DNA of 64,000 bases from Methanosarcina vacuolata Z-761. Lineage in GTDB: Archaea; Halobacteriota; Methanosarcinia; Methanosarcinales; Methanosarcinaceae. How positions within the stretch are numbered: position 1 is the first letter of the stretch; every line of letters starts with the position of its first letter. The notes below the pieces were generated by a model. That model saw only the letters and a program-made list of their open reading frames with translations. It was not told where the DNA came from and did not search any database. The stretch covers positions 3,906,001 through 3,970,000 of the forward strand of contig NZ_CP009520.1 of assembly GCF_000969905.1 (NCBI RefSeq). The letters run 5' to 3'. Shown here piece after piece: positions 44,813 through 53,690 of this stretch. The position numbers were made by a program, and so were the translations under genes.

Positions 44813-46741
44813 ATGACGGACAACACTTACAGTCATACTGGAAGCTTTTGGAGCAGCATCCGTAACCTGGCAACTCGTTATCAGGAGTTTTTACTTGACC
44901 CCGGAACATTATTTACTGTGGCAAGCGGGGTTTTGCTTATAATAGCAATAGCTGTTTATCCGCAAAATATGCTTGGTAAGACAGGCGAAGGCAACTGGTT
45001 ATATTTATTATCTGCATTGGTCGGATCATCATTCATATGGTGGTCTGCCTACCAGGGGATTAAAGAAAGGGATTTTACTGCTGATATCCCGGTTACTATC
45101 GCAACAATTGCTGCTATTGCTTTCGGGCAGTATTCAGCCGCTGCAGTCGTAGCCGTACTTTTGCTTCTGGGGGGTATGCTGGAGGAGCTTGTCTCTGCAA
45201 GAGCAGGAAAGGCACTAGAATCTCTGGCAAAACTATTGCCTGATAGAGTCACAGTCAGGCGTGATGGACACGATATTGTAGTGTCTCTTGAGGAAATTAA
45301 GGTAGGTGACACGATCCTGGTCAAGTCTGGAGAACGTATTGCTGTTGACGGAACTGTTCTTTCAGGCACTGCTTCAGTAAATCAGGCTGCTATTACCGGA
45401 GAGAGTCTGCCAGTTGATAAACAGGAAGGAGATAACGTTTTCGCAGGCACTCTTAATGAAGCAGGTGCAATGGAAATATTAGCCGCAAAAGTTGGAAATG
45501 AGACGACCCTCGGACAAATACATCGTTTGATCGATGAAGCGCAGACTCAGAAGCCAAAAGTAGAGCGACTTTTGAACCAGTACGCGAAGGTTTACACGCC
45601 TACTGCAATTATCTTAGGCGTTTTGCTCTGGTGGTGGAGTGGGGATATAACACGAGCAATAACTATGCTAATTGTATTTTGTCCATGCGTGATGGTACTC
45701 GCTACGCCTACAGCACTGGTGGCTTCAGTTGGTAATGCGGCGTTAAAAGGCAATCTCATTAAAAAAGGAGCTACGATAGAATCTATGGCCAGGATAGATA
45801 CCGTTATTTTTGATAAGACAGGGACACTTACTCACGGTAAACCAAAACTTGCCAGCATCATAGCATTGAACAAAAATAAAGCTGAAGACTTATTGTTATT
45901 GGCTGCAATCGCAGAGAAGTTCAGTGAGCATCCGCTTGGAAAAGCTGTTGTCAAAGCTGCGGAAGAGAAGGGGTTATTAATCCCGGACCCAGAATCATTT
46001 GAATCCTTATCAGGAACAGGCATAAAGGTTAAAGCCAAAGGGAAAAACATCTTTGTAGGCCGTCTGAAACAAGCATCCGAATTTTATATATTAATCTCTC
46101 ATGAAGCTGAAGAAAGCATTGAAAAACAATCTCAATTGGGACGTAATGTAGTCATGATAGGCATTGATAACGAGATCGCAGGATTGCTAACATTTGAGGA
46201 TAGAATCAGGCCGGAGTCAAAAAAGTCTATAGAGAACCTTCATAGACTCGAAATAAAGACAATAATGATCACAGGTGACAGCAAAGTAGTTGCAGAACAG
46301 GCAGCTAAAACCCTTGGTATAAATGAAATATATGCCGAAGTAATGCCCCAGGAAAAAGTCGAAATTGTGAAACGTCTACAGCTTGAAGGTCATAAAATCA
46401 TCTTCGTAGGCGACGGTGTTAATGATGGTCCGGCACTTGTCACGGCTGATGTAGGAATAGCTATGGGACTTACAGGAACAGATGTGGCAATAGAGACAGC
46501 AGAAGTTGGACTATTATCCGATGACCTTTTAAAAATTCCGTACCTTATAAGCGTATCCAAGAAGGCAATAAGCACTATTTGGCAAAATGTTGTATTCTCG
46601 CTTAGCGTTCTCTCAATGGCAGTTATATTGACTATACCGGGCATACTTACACCCGTAACAGGAGCATTACTACACGAACTCTCGTCAATTCCGGTAATAA
46701 TGAACTCAGCAAGATTAATTACGTACAGTCCCAAAGACTGA
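44813..46741 (+). CDS. P1B-type heavy-metal translocating ATPase
   Basis: 642 residues, with no N-terminal heavy-metal-associated domain. Membrane segments occur at about 35-130 and 250-310 and two at the C-terminus. The ion-binding segment is IVFCPCVMVLATPTALV (CPC). The actuator has ITGESLPVDKQEGD, the phosphorylation site is VIFDKTGTLTHGKPK, the nucleotide-binding domain has SEHPLGKAVVKA, and the hinge is VGDGVNDGPALVTADVGIAMG. The last helix region has ALLHELSSIPVIMNSARLI. It would export a soft metal from the cytoplasm. CPC usually suggests copper, but the HELSS segment resembles the HEGGT/S type of Co/Zn pumps, so the metal is undecided. Confidence 0.88.
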   Translation: MTDNTYSHTGSFWSSIRNLATRYQEFLLDPGTLFTVASGVLLIIAIAVYPQNMLGKTGEGNWLYLLSALVGSSFIWWSAYQGIKERDFTADIPVTIATIAAIAFGQYSAAAVVAVLLLLGGMLEELVSARAGKALESLAKLLPDRVTVRRDGHDIVVSLEEIKVGDTILVKSGERIAVDGTVLSGTASVNQAAITGESLPVDKQEGDNVFAGTLNEAGAMEILAAKVGNETTLGQIHRLIDEAQTQKPKVERLLNQYAKVYTPTAIILGVLLWWWSGDITRAITMLIVFCPCVMVLATPTALVASVGNAALKGNLIKKGATIESMARIDTVIFDKTGTLTHGKPKLASIIALNKNKAEDLLLLAAIAEKFSEHPLGKAVVKAAEEKGLLIPDPESFESLSGTGIKVKAKGKNIFVGRLKQASEFYILISHEAEESIEKQSQLGRNVVMIGIDNEIAGLLTFEDRIRPESKKSIENLHRLEIKTIMITGDSKVVAEQAAKTLGINEIYAEVMPQEKVEIVKRLQLEGHKIIFVGDGVNDGPALVTADVGIAMGLTGTDVAIETAEVGLLSDDLLKIPYLISVSKKAISTIWQNVVFSLSVLSMAVILTIPGILTPVTGALLHELSSIPVIMNSARLITYSPKD

Positions 46742-46829
46742 GAATAAACAAAAATTCTCTCAGGGCTATTTCTTCCTTGCATTAGTAGATCATTGCATTA
46801 GTAGATGTTGATATTTATCTTTGAATACT

Positions 46830-46943
46830 TTTGCTTGGTTACTCTATTTCCTGAGTTTACCTGTATATTTGCTTGGTTACTCTATTTCCTGAGTTTACCT
46901 GTATATTTGCTTGGTTACTCTATTTCCTGAATTTACCTGTGTA
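46830..46943. repeat. 38-bp tandem repeat (three copies) between convergent genes
   Basis: Units begin at 46830, 46868 and 46906. The unit starts TTTGCTTGGTTACTCTATTT and ends CCTGAGTTTACCTGTATA; the first two copies are identical and the third has two changes. Just before it, TTGCATTAGTAGAT is also duplicated (46778-46806). It lies downstream of both the metal ATPase and glnK. Confidence 0.9.
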
Positions 46944-46996
46944 CAGGAAGTTTATAAGTGCGTCCGTTTACCCGGAAATTTATATAGGAAAGGCCT

Positions 46997-47335
46997 TTAA
47001 ATGGCCTTTCCATCTCTTTCACCTGTTCTTATCCTGATTACCTTTTCTACGGGTAAGACAAAGATTTTACCATCTCCAATGTTGCCGGTTCTGGTTGAAC
47101 TAACAATAACATCGGTAGCTTTATCCTCGTCTTCATCGTTTACTACCAGCTCGATCTTTATCTTCGGTAGGGCATCAACCCGATATTCCTGGCCTCTCCA
47201 TTGCTGGATAATACCTTTTTGTTGGCCGCGGCCTTTTACGTCAACAATTGTGAGGCTATTGAAACCGGCATTTTCAAGCGAGGCTTTTACTTCTTCAAGT
47301 TTTGTGGGCCTGATGATCGCTTCTATTTTCTTCAT
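46997..47335 (-). CDS. glnK: Nitrogen regulatory PII protein GlnK
   Basis: 112 residues, the normal PII length. It senses 2-oxoglutarate and ATP/ADP and plugs the ammonium channel. MKKIEAIIRPTKLEEVKASL is the standard N-terminus. The T-loop GIIQQWRGQEYRVDALPKIK keeps the Tyr51-equivalent (in GQEY) but has Trp where enteric proteins have Tyr46. TGNIGDGKIFVLPVEKVIRIRTGE is the C-terminal signature (positions about 83-106). Its ATG overlaps the amt stop by four bases, so it is coupled to amt. Confidence 0.95.
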   Translation of the reverse strand: MKKIEAIIRPTKLEEVKASLENAGFNSLTIVDVKGRGQQKGIIQQWRGQEYRVDALPKIKIELVVNDEDEDKATDVIVSSTRTGNIGDGKIFVLPVEKVIRIRTGERDGKAI

Positions 47336-48945
47336 ATAGCCTTCCCCTTTTTAGTCTCGGTAGCTAACGCTATTTGGCCACGAATTTGACTCGGTTCAGG
47401 GCTTTTATTCATTCCAGTCTCAGGGATGTCCCCAACATAGCCAGGGCAGCCTACCTCGGGCACGTCAAGCCCTCCTATCTCAACTTCGGTACTCACACGC
47501 ATCGGCGTGATCAGATTGATCAACTTGTAGATGACAAAAGCCAGTCCACCAACTACGATGAAGTTGGTAGCCACGCCTATAAGTTCTGCCACAAATTGCA
47601 GAGGCTGGCCATATAACAAACCGGTAACTGCGGTAGGCACTCCATTCAATCCAGCGCCATAGCTGCCGTCTGCGAACAGACCTAGAGCTAGACAGCCCCA
47701 TGCGCCGTTGACCATGTGTACAGAGACAGCACCAACCGGATCATCTATTTTTAACTTTCTTTCAACGAAGAAGACTGATTCGACTACAAGAATGCCTGAA
47801 ACAAGGCCAATGACCGCAGCACTTATCTGATTGACGAATGCACAGGGGGCAGTGATAGCGACAAGTCCTGCCAGCATACCGTTACATGCCATTCCAGGAT
47901 CTGGCTTTTTCGTGCGCACGGCCCACATCCATGCCGTAGCTGCGACAGCACCGGTAGCTGAAGCCAGCATAGTGTTTGTGGCTACAACAGCTAGTCTCAG
48001 GTCTTCACCTGCCATGGTTGAGCCCGCATTGAATCCGAACCAGCCGAAAGCCAGGATGAAAGTGCCGATTATGGCCATAGGGATACTGTGACCGGGTATT
48101 GCATTAACCGAGCCATCTTTGTTATACTTACCTATGCGCGGTCCGATTAACCATGCGCCTACGAGGCCGATTACTCCTCCGGTCATGTGCACTACAGATG
48201 AGCCTGCAAAGTCCACGTGGCCATGACCCAGGCCAAAGTTAACTCCAAGCTGGGACAGCCAACCTCCGCCCCACACCCAGTTTCCGAAGAGTGGGTATAT
48301 GAAGGCACCAATAGCAAATCCCATTATACAGAATGACAGGAACTTCCAGCGTTCTGCAAGCGCTCCGGTAGGAATAGTTGCGGTCGTATCCATGAAGACC
48401 ATTTGGAATAAGAATAATACGAATACACCCACATCGTAAGTGCCTATCAGTCCAAATCCAGTCATTCCAAAGAGCCCGAATTGATGCCCTAAAAGAGTGA
48501 TAGAGAACTCATGGCTAAGTCCTGTATAGCCTCCCAGAGTGGCAAGTGGGCCGATACCTCCGAACATGATGGCAAAGCCCGTGACAAAGAACCCTAGCAT
48601 ACCCAGTGGATACACAAGGAAGTTCATGGCCATTGTATGCGCTACATTCTTCACGCGGACAAATCCAGTCTCGACCATAGCGAACCCTGCTTGCATGAAC
48701 ATAACCAGGAAACCCGCGAGCAATGTCCACATCATATTTATGGCTACGCTGTTATGTCCTACAGCACTGGTAACGTCTGCTAAAGAAGGTGCACCTCCGG
48801 TGCTCGACGCTACATAGCTGGAATAATCCGTATCAGCTCCTGTAGGGTCTGCCTGCTGGTCCGCCAGCACTATAGCCGGAAAAGCAACGACCAAAATAAA
48901 TAGTACTAAAAAACTAACAAATAACCCGTTTATTTTGTTTCGCAT
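47332..48945 (-). CDS. amt: Ammonium transporter Amt
   Basis: 537 residues. A signal-peptide-like hydrophobic start (FVSFLVLFILVVAFPAIVLA) precedes eleven predicted membrane segments. Pore motifs include FVMxx-like LLAGFLVMFMQAGFAMVETG, DFAGSSVVHMTGGVIGLVGA with the first pore His, and SVHMVNGAWGCLALGLFADG with the second. A 65-residue C-terminal tail (from about 473) contains the GlnK-contact region and a longer hydrophilic end. TAAGGAG precedes the ATG. Amt and GlnK form the usual ammonium uptake unit for growth, including diazotrophic growth, at low ammonium. Confidence 0.95.
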   Translation of the reverse strand: MRNKINGLFVSFLVLFILVVAFPAIVLADQQADPTGADTDYSSYVASSTGGAPSLADVTSAVGHNSVAINMMWTLLAGFLVMFMQAGFAMVETGFVRVKNVAHTMAMNFLVYPLGMLGFFVTGFAIMFGGIGPLATLGGYTGLSHEFSITLLGHQFGLFGMTGFGLIGTYDVGVFVLFLFQMVFMDTTATIPTGALAERWKFLSFCIMGFAIGAFIYPLFGNWVWGGGWLSQLGVNFGLGHGHVDFAGSSVVHMTGGVIGLVGAWLIGPRIGKYNKDGSVNAIPGHSIPMAIIGTFILAFGWFGFNAGSTMAGEDLRLAVVATNTMLASATGAVAATAWMWAVRTKKPDPGMACNGMLAGLVAITAPCAFVNQISAAVIGLVSGILVVESVFFVERKLKIDDPVGAVSVHMVNGAWGCLALGLFADGSYGAGLNGVPTAVTGLLYGQPLQFVAELIGVATNFIVVGGLAFVIYKLINLITPMRVSTEVEIGGLDVPEVGCPGYVGDIPETGMNKSPEPSQIRGQIALATETKKGKAI

Positions 48946-49024
48946 TCAATAAACTCCTTAATTTTTCTATTCGGGCTTTAATAATAGGCGGTCAGCGACA
49001 TGCGAGGTCGTATTATCTTATTAT

Positions 49025-49065
49025 ATGATATACGAGATTGTATTCTCTTGTTCTCTGTATATCAT
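49025..49065. promoter_or_regulatory. 9-base inverted repeat upstream of amt
   Basis: ATGATATAC at 49025-49033 and GTATATCAT at 49057-49065 are perfect complements separated by 23 bases, about 80-120 bases upstream of the amt start. It could be an operator or overlap a TATA region. I found no obvious NrpR-type GGTA-N6-TACC or GGAA-N6-TTCC site. The rest of 48946-49432 is AT-rich without features. Confidence 0.35.
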
Positions 49066-49432
49066 CCGTCTAATAGCCCTATATCATATCACCAGCAATT
49101 TATTGCCTTGTGTTTCTATATTAATCTTTCGTATGTCTAGGAAATGTGATTCCTCTTTTATAATATATTAATATATCGAAACTATATAAATAAATATTAA
49201 TAATTATATTAAAAATAAATGAATACTCATGACTGATTCCTATATGAAGATGCAGCAATAGCGGTGCATAAAAAGCCATATACTTTAAATTTTGAGAAAA
49301 CAAAAGTAGAGTAATTTTTATAAGGATCTAAAAAAGCATCTTTACAAGAAAAAGATGGAAGAAGAAAAACCCGAAATAGATAAAAAGGTAAAAGGATTCC
49401 GGAGAATAATTTCAGTTTAAATTCACGCGTAT

Positions 49433-49873
49433 TCATCCTTTCGGCGCGATTTCTTCCGGAAACCACTCCTGAATCTCTTTTGGCATATTGAATTTTACAT
49501 CCCGGAGTTCGCCTTCTCCCATGTGCCTGTACATGACCCACATGACAGCCCGAATAACTTCAGACGGATTTACATTCTCATCGAACTCAAACTGTGCGTG
49601 CACTCTTCTTGCAAACTCCTCTTTTTTGAATTTCTCGGGCTTATCCCTGAGAGTCCAGCCGTCATAATATATTCCTTTAATTATAAGGGGCAACTGTGAA
49701 GCAAGATCAACTGCTTCTTCTACCGGAAGCCTGTCCCGGATAGCGTGCAATGTACCCCTCAATGCCTGATATGCACTATCCTTGCTCTGCCATTTCAACT
49801 GGGTCAGAATATCTCTGAGCCATACATTGGTTAAGTCTATACTGTTTTCAAGATTCCTTACTCCCGTAGTCAT
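49433..49873 (-). CDS. DUF2267 family protein
   Basis: 146 residues; ATG preceded by a strong GGGGGAG. The sequence has the two-helix-bundle pattern of DUF2267: YQALRGTLHAIRDRLPVEEA, LASQLPLIIKGIYYDGW, then FARRVHAQFEFDENVNPSEV and a final helical segment ending VMWVMYRHMGEGEL. It is soluble, acidic-basic mixed, with no catalytic motif. DUF2267 proteins are widespread stress-associated or gas-vesicle-neighbourhood proteins of unknown function. A tandem array and TATA-like box precede it. Confidence 0.85.
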   Translation of the reverse strand: MTTGVRNLENSIDLTNVWLRDILTQLKWQSKDSAYQALRGTLHAIRDRLPVEEAVDLASQLPLIIKGIYYDGWTLRDKPEKFKKEEFARRVHAQFEFDENVNPSEVIRAVMWVMYRHMGEGELRDVKFNMPKEIQEWFPEEIAPKG

Positions 49874-49902
49874 TTCAACTCCCCCTAAAGCTTAAAAACA
49901 AA

Positions 49903-49985
49903 TATCGTTAGGCAATAATATCGTTAGCAAGAATATTATTAGGCAAGAATATCGTTAGCAAGAATATCGTTAGCAAGAATAAATT
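49903..49985 (-). repeat. 15-16-bp tandem array in the DUF2267 gene leader
   Basis: Units beginning TATCGTTAG-CAAGAA recur at 49903, 49919, 49934 (variant TATTATTAGG), 49950 and 49965, ending near 49985. The array lies between the TATA-like box at 49993-50006 and the start codon at 49873. Confidence 0.8.
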
Positions 49986-49992
49986 ATGGGTT

Positions 49993-50006
49993 GTATTTAT
50001 ATAATA
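49993..50006 (-). promoter_or_regulatory. Putative TATA box of the DUF2267 gene
   Basis: On the minus strand TTATTATATAAATA is closely similar to the aglB TATA-like box. Transcription from it would start near 49975 and include most of the tandem array. Confidence 0.5.
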
Positions 50007-50106
50007 ATATCTAAGAACAAAACTAGAAGAGGAAGTCCGGGTCATGGACGGATTTCGGGATCAGAAAACCGAAAAAAGCTCTATTTTTACAGACCAGCAA
50101 GGTATT

Positions 50107-50697
50107 TCAATGCTTTACCAAATCAAGAACTTCTATGTCATCAGCCAATTTTGGAATCACGTTGTGTTCAGCTCCGATGAACAAAATTCCAGTTTCTTCG
50201 TTCTCCAGAGTTTTGTTTATCCTTGAAGCTATGTATGCATCCCTTTGTTCAAGCAAAAAATCTTTTTTAGCAATATATCTCTTTTTTGCCTCTTCCTTTT
50301 CGGAAGTGGAAGAGACTTTTAACATATTAAGCAACAAATTACGTTCTTCAATTAGAAGCTCAGGATTTTCAGTGGCAATGATCCTGGCTCCCTTTGCCAC
50401 CATTTTTTCAATAATCTGATAATTTTTACTTCCTAGCTCTGCTGTATTGTGAATAATTTTAATTCCCATTTCACCTTCACATGGCAAGCCGTCCTGATAA
50501 ATTCTAGTATTCTCAAGATTTAGATTGAGCCCAAAAATTTCCTTTTCAAGTTCATCCCAGAATTTTTCGATAAGCCTCTGATTATTTTCCCATTTTTCCC
50601 TGCCGAGTTTAGAAATAGCTACCTGTGTTAGTTCTTTACTTAAAGAACCCATATCTGCAGAGGTATGGACAATTCTTACATATACAAGCTTTCTCAT
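50107..50697 (-). CDS. Uncharacterised 196-residue protein beside the gas vesicle region
   Basis: 196 residues. It begins MRKLVYVRIVHTSADMGSLS, reads as alpha/beta with a helical middle and ends with a strand-turn pattern (ETGILFIGAEHNVIPKLADD). The final GAEHNV and the KIIHNTAELGSKNY segment could form a ligand or active site. There is no signal peptide or membrane segment. It lies downstream of the PadR-like regulator on the same strand. I do not recognise the family and assign no function. Confidence 0.7.
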   Translation of the reverse strand: MRKLVYVRIVHTSADMGSLSKELTQVAISKLGREKWENNQRLIEKFWDELEKEIFGLNLNLENTRIYQDGLPCEGEMGIKIIHNTAELGSKNYQIIEKMVAKGARIIATENPELLIEERNLLLNMLKVSSTSEKEEAKKRYIAKKDFLLEQRDAYIASRINKTLENEETGILFIGAEHNVIPKLADDIEVLDLVKH

Positions 50698-50798
50698 GTT
50701 CCCACGCTATATCAGTAACTGTTAGAAAAACATATTAGTCAAATTTTTAATAGAATTGGTTTTGAATTGATGATAATGAATTTGAACTTTAATACAGC

Positions 50799-51167
50799 CT
50801 ATTCATCTATCCAAATTATAAAATACTCAAGAGCTTCTTTAAATTCTCTTAACCTTATATCGATTATCTGTTTCCCTATTTCTGTGGGAACATAATATTT
50901 TGTTCTCAGGTCACCTTTTACAGTATCGATTTCAAGCAAGTTCTGATCTTTCAATGCATACAATATAGAATATATTGCACTAGGGGATATGTAAACACGA
51001 TGTTTAAAAAAAAGTTCCTTTGCAATATCTTGCCCAGACATCGAATTATTCCTGATCGTAGAAAGTACTGCAACGTTCAGATGCTTCTTTAATATGTCTT
51101 CAATGTAAACATTTTGGGAATCCGATTCTCGGGCTTGAGTTATATGTTTCTCATTTTCAGGATCCAT
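50799..51167 (-). CDS. PadR-like winged-helix transcriptional regulator
   Basis: 122 residues; AAGGTGA precedes the ATG. Residues about 30-110 form a winged helix: LNVAVLSTIRNNSMSGQDIA, ISPSAIYSILYALKDQNLLE (recognition helix) and a wing RTKYYVPTEIGKQII, as in PadR-type regulators. The usual long C-terminal dimerisation helix is short here. It lies 880 bases downstream of the last gas vesicle gene on the same strand and may control that cluster or its own neighbour, but no operator is evident. Confidence 0.8.
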   Translation of the reverse strand: MDPENEKHITQARESDSQNVYIEDILKKHLNVAVLSTIRNNSMSGQDIAKELFFKHRVYISPSAIYSILYALKDQNLLEIDTVKGDLRTKYYVPTEIGKQIIDIRLREFKEALEYFIIWIDE

Positions 51168-52044
51168 TGCTTCACCTTAGTCGATGCCAAAATTGTCATA
51201 TACGATACTGTAATTTAATTGTCAAATTATTCTCGGGTCTGATAATTTCATATTTTCCATTACACCGACTTTTCATCCCGAATTTGACAGAAACATATGT
51301 TTTTTGGTGTATAGATGGGGTTCAAGTTTCTGTTTTCCTGATATAATTCAAAGTTCGGCATTACTTTTTTTATTTTTTCTTTTTCCATTTTTTTGAACGA
51401 TTCTGTGTCGATGCAATATTTTTAGTAAGTATATGCCCTACTCACCTGGTTTTTGGATGTTTAGAGCGACTTCAATATTTCATTTTTATATACAGTTCTG
51501 GGTAGCGCAGTGAAATTGCTGTAAATTTAAAGTACCGTTTTTTATACTGTATAATCTATAGATTCTTTAAAAGTGATGTTTTTTCCAGGGAATCCTTGAG
51601 ATTTGTGATTTTACAGAAAAATTAATAAACTGCCTGATCACATGATCCCACACATTTTAAATATATTTTCCTAAACTTTTTTTCTTAGTCATCATTTTTT
51701 AATATCTTTTATTCATGCACTTAATATATTTACATGCTTATTCAGACTAATTGCTTGATTCGGTCTAAAGTTTTCTTATTCTATTATAATTCCAAATATT
51801 GGTCAATATTGCAATCTAGATTATCGGGAAGTCACAAGAAGGTTCCTGAAGTTGCATACTACTTCTTTAAATATATTTGACCTATCCTATATATAATCTT
51901 TTATCCCATGAATTTTTTAAATTTGTTAATATTTTTACAAACTTTGAAAATTTATCATTTAATTATGGCTATATAATTCTATTTTTATTAATTTTTAAAT
52001 CGAAATGGTTTTCTAATCCATAGCATTTCGATTATTCATCCAAT
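51168..52044. other. Long AT-rich intergenic region after the gas vesicle cluster
   Basis: About 880 bases with no convincing gene. AATTGTCA is repeated near the PadR-like start (51193 and 51221). TATA-like stretches occur at about 51490 (TTTTATATACAG) and 51890 (CCTATATATAATC), but no gene follows them. A small RNA cannot be excluded; I see no tRNA-like fold. Confidence 0.5.
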
Positions 52045-52590
52045 CTATTCGCTATAAATTTTGCTTATAAGTGCGTCGTGAACATCTTCTATATCTGGAG
52101 CGTGTATCCAGAGGACATTGTTATTGTTAATCTTGATACACAATTCTTTCCTTTCTTTTTCCTCGTGAACATTTGTGACTAGAACGACTTCCAGTATATC
52201 TTTCAGTGCGATTTCGTACAATATTTTATTAAAGGCCTTGTGCCAGCCAAAAATTCTGCGATTTGTCAAATACATGTAACCATAATTCCAGGCTTTCCCC
52301 TGATCCTTAGAATAGGAACCAAAAAAATTCATTTTCGTTTCTTCTTCCGCCATAAGAGTTGGCGAAGTCACTCTATGTTCAAGTGCCCAGGCTCTTGTAC
52401 TCTGGTCAAACTGTTCAAATATGCCGTATTCAAGCATTGTTTCAATTCCAGCAGCTAATAGTCTGAGACTCAAGCCTATCAGGGGTACACCTGCAACTGT
52501 GATCAGAACATCGGCGTTTAAAACGAGTCCTTTGTTAAGTAACCTATCAAGAAGTTCCACTAAGGAGTCTTCTCCACGTTCCGGCATCAT
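52045..52590 (-). CDS. GvpA/J/M-family gas vesicle protein fused to a PH/GRAM-like domain
   Basis: 181 residues. Residues about 5-75 match the GvpA/J/M fold: LVELLDRLLNKGLVLNADVL, ITVAGVPLIGLSLRLLAAGI and an amphipathic ETMLEYGIF. Residues about 85-180 are unlike GvpM: GYMYLTNRRIFGWHKAFNKI followed by LYEIALKDILEVVLVTNVHE and ELCIKINNNNVLWIHAPDIE, the strand pattern and TNRRI signature of bacterial PH/GRAM/SHOCT-adjacent domains. The gene overlaps gvpL by ATGA and is last in the cluster, the usual place of gvpM. It may be a GvpM whose extra domain binds lipid or protein; this fusion is unusual. Confidence 0.8.
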   Translation of the reverse strand: MMPERGEDSLVELLDRLLNKGLVLNADVLITVAGVPLIGLSLRLLAAGIETMLEYGIFEQFDQSTRAWALEHRVTSPTLMAEEETKMNFFGSYSKDQGKAWNYGYMYLTNRRIFGWHKAFNKILYEIALKDILEVVLVTNVHEEKERKELCIKINNNNVLWIHAPDIEDVHDALISKIYSE

Positions 52591-53390
52591 GTATGTTCAA
52601 AATCCTTTTTAAGATCAATAAAGCTATAAGGTGACCAGGGTCCTGTAAACCTGACTGCAAAACCTTCATGTTCGTTTATTTGTTCAAGAACTTGCCCCAG
52701 ATTTTCAACATTTTCATTAGAAACGAGACAGGAAAGTGTAATCACAGATTTTTTACCTTTGAATTTCTCTGGAACATTGGATTTTTTTTCTTCAGGAACC
52801 GTCTCTTTTACATTCTCATGGATAGCTCTTCCAAATTCGGCTCCAAGTTTTGAAAGTTCCTTTGTTATTGCCTGATCTCGCCGAACATCAAACTGCTTCT
52901 GAAGGATGTAGCCTTTTCCTTTTGACATTCCTTGAATCTTTGTATTCAATTCTTGAAGTTCAGGGCTGTCTTTGAGGACCTTTTCAGCAAGAATTTTTGG
53001 ATCATAAAAAATTTGGACTAAATACTCTGCAGTACCACTTAATTTCTCAAGTTCACTTTTAAAGGGTTCATAATTTTTCTGCAGCCAGGATTTTATGGTT
53101 TCGTCATTCCCGAGTGCGACACATCCAAACGAAAATGGAAGCAAAGTACCAAATTTTTCAGTCATCTTATCGATTGCATAGTTATGAGTGAATACCCATT
53201 CTTTTGCTTGCTGTTCATCCTTTGCTGGTTCGGGTTTCTTTTCTAAAAAATGCACAGCTGCAGCAATGTCTTTATAGACAATTGTATACACAGGATTGTC
53301 ATCAATCCCAATCGTCCCCAGGTTCTGTTCAGTAGCTGTATTGAGAATCGAGTAAACATAAAGGCAGTTTTCCTGTTCTGTTTCGTTCAT
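52587..53390 (-). CDS. gvpL: Gas vesicle protein GvpF/L family
   Basis: 267 residues from ATG 53390, preceded by GAGGAAG; an in-frame TTG at 53408 overlaps that signal and is less likely. The N-terminal ferredoxin-like half begins CLYVYSILNTATEQNLGTIG and has the family HNYAIDKMTEKFGTLLPFSF motif near residue 85. The C-terminal half ends GFAVRFTGPWSPYSFIDLKK, the GPWPPYSF signature. GvpF/L proteins contact GvpA at vesicle nucleation. I name it gvpL from its position after gvpK and its larger size; a shorter paralogue lies at 56072-56731. Confidence 0.9.
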   Translation of the reverse strand: MNETEQENCLYVYSILNTATEQNLGTIGIDDNPVYTIVYKDIAAAVHFLEKKPEPAKDEQQAKEWVFTHNYAIDKMTEKFGTLLPFSFGCVALGNDETIKSWLQKNYEPFKSELEKLSGTAEYLVQIFYDPKILAEKVLKDSPELQELNTKIQGMSKGKGYILQKQFDVRRDQAITKELSKLGAEFGRAIHENVKETVPEEKKSNVPEKFKGKKSVITLSCLVSNENVENLGQVLEQINEHEGFAVRFTGPWSPYSFIDLKKDFEHT

Positions 53391-53399
53391 TTTAATCGG

Positions 53400-53560
53400 C
53401 TTCCTCAATCCACCCTATTGGATTTAATAATTTTACAATTACCTCGTCTACTACCTTATCAAGTCCGTCCCGCACAGAATAAACACAAATTCAAATGCAT
53501 TATTAGCTTTTACCATCCTCAAGTCGTCATGCAGATCCAAATTGAGTTAATTCCAATAGG
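53400..53560 (-). pseudogene. Decayed duplicate of the gvpK 3' end
   Basis: The stretch aligns base by base with the end of intact gvpK at 53755-53900: TATCAAGTCCGTCCCGCACA here versus GATCAAGTCCTTCCCGCACA there, and similar runs on both sides. On the minus strand it encodes a remnant ending NPIGWIEEA, matching NPRWWAEEV of GvpK, but stop codons and small indels break the frame. It lies between gvpK and gvpL, and its last bases provide the GAGG before gvpL. This is best explained as a tandem duplication of gvpK followed by loss. Confidence 0.75.
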
Positions 53561-53690
53561 CTTCAGGTCCTTTTAGGAATGATTCAAATATAATATCAAA
53601 GATTTTTGTTGCCAAAAATAATTATTTAGGGAAATGGAACTATAGATTAATTTCCAAGCTGAAAATTTGAAGTTATATTTTTATCATTCC

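Noticed and set aside
51480-51540. GGGTAGCGCAGTG-like sequence considered as tRNA or small RNA
   Set aside because: No cloverleaf or acceptor stem can be formed by eye.
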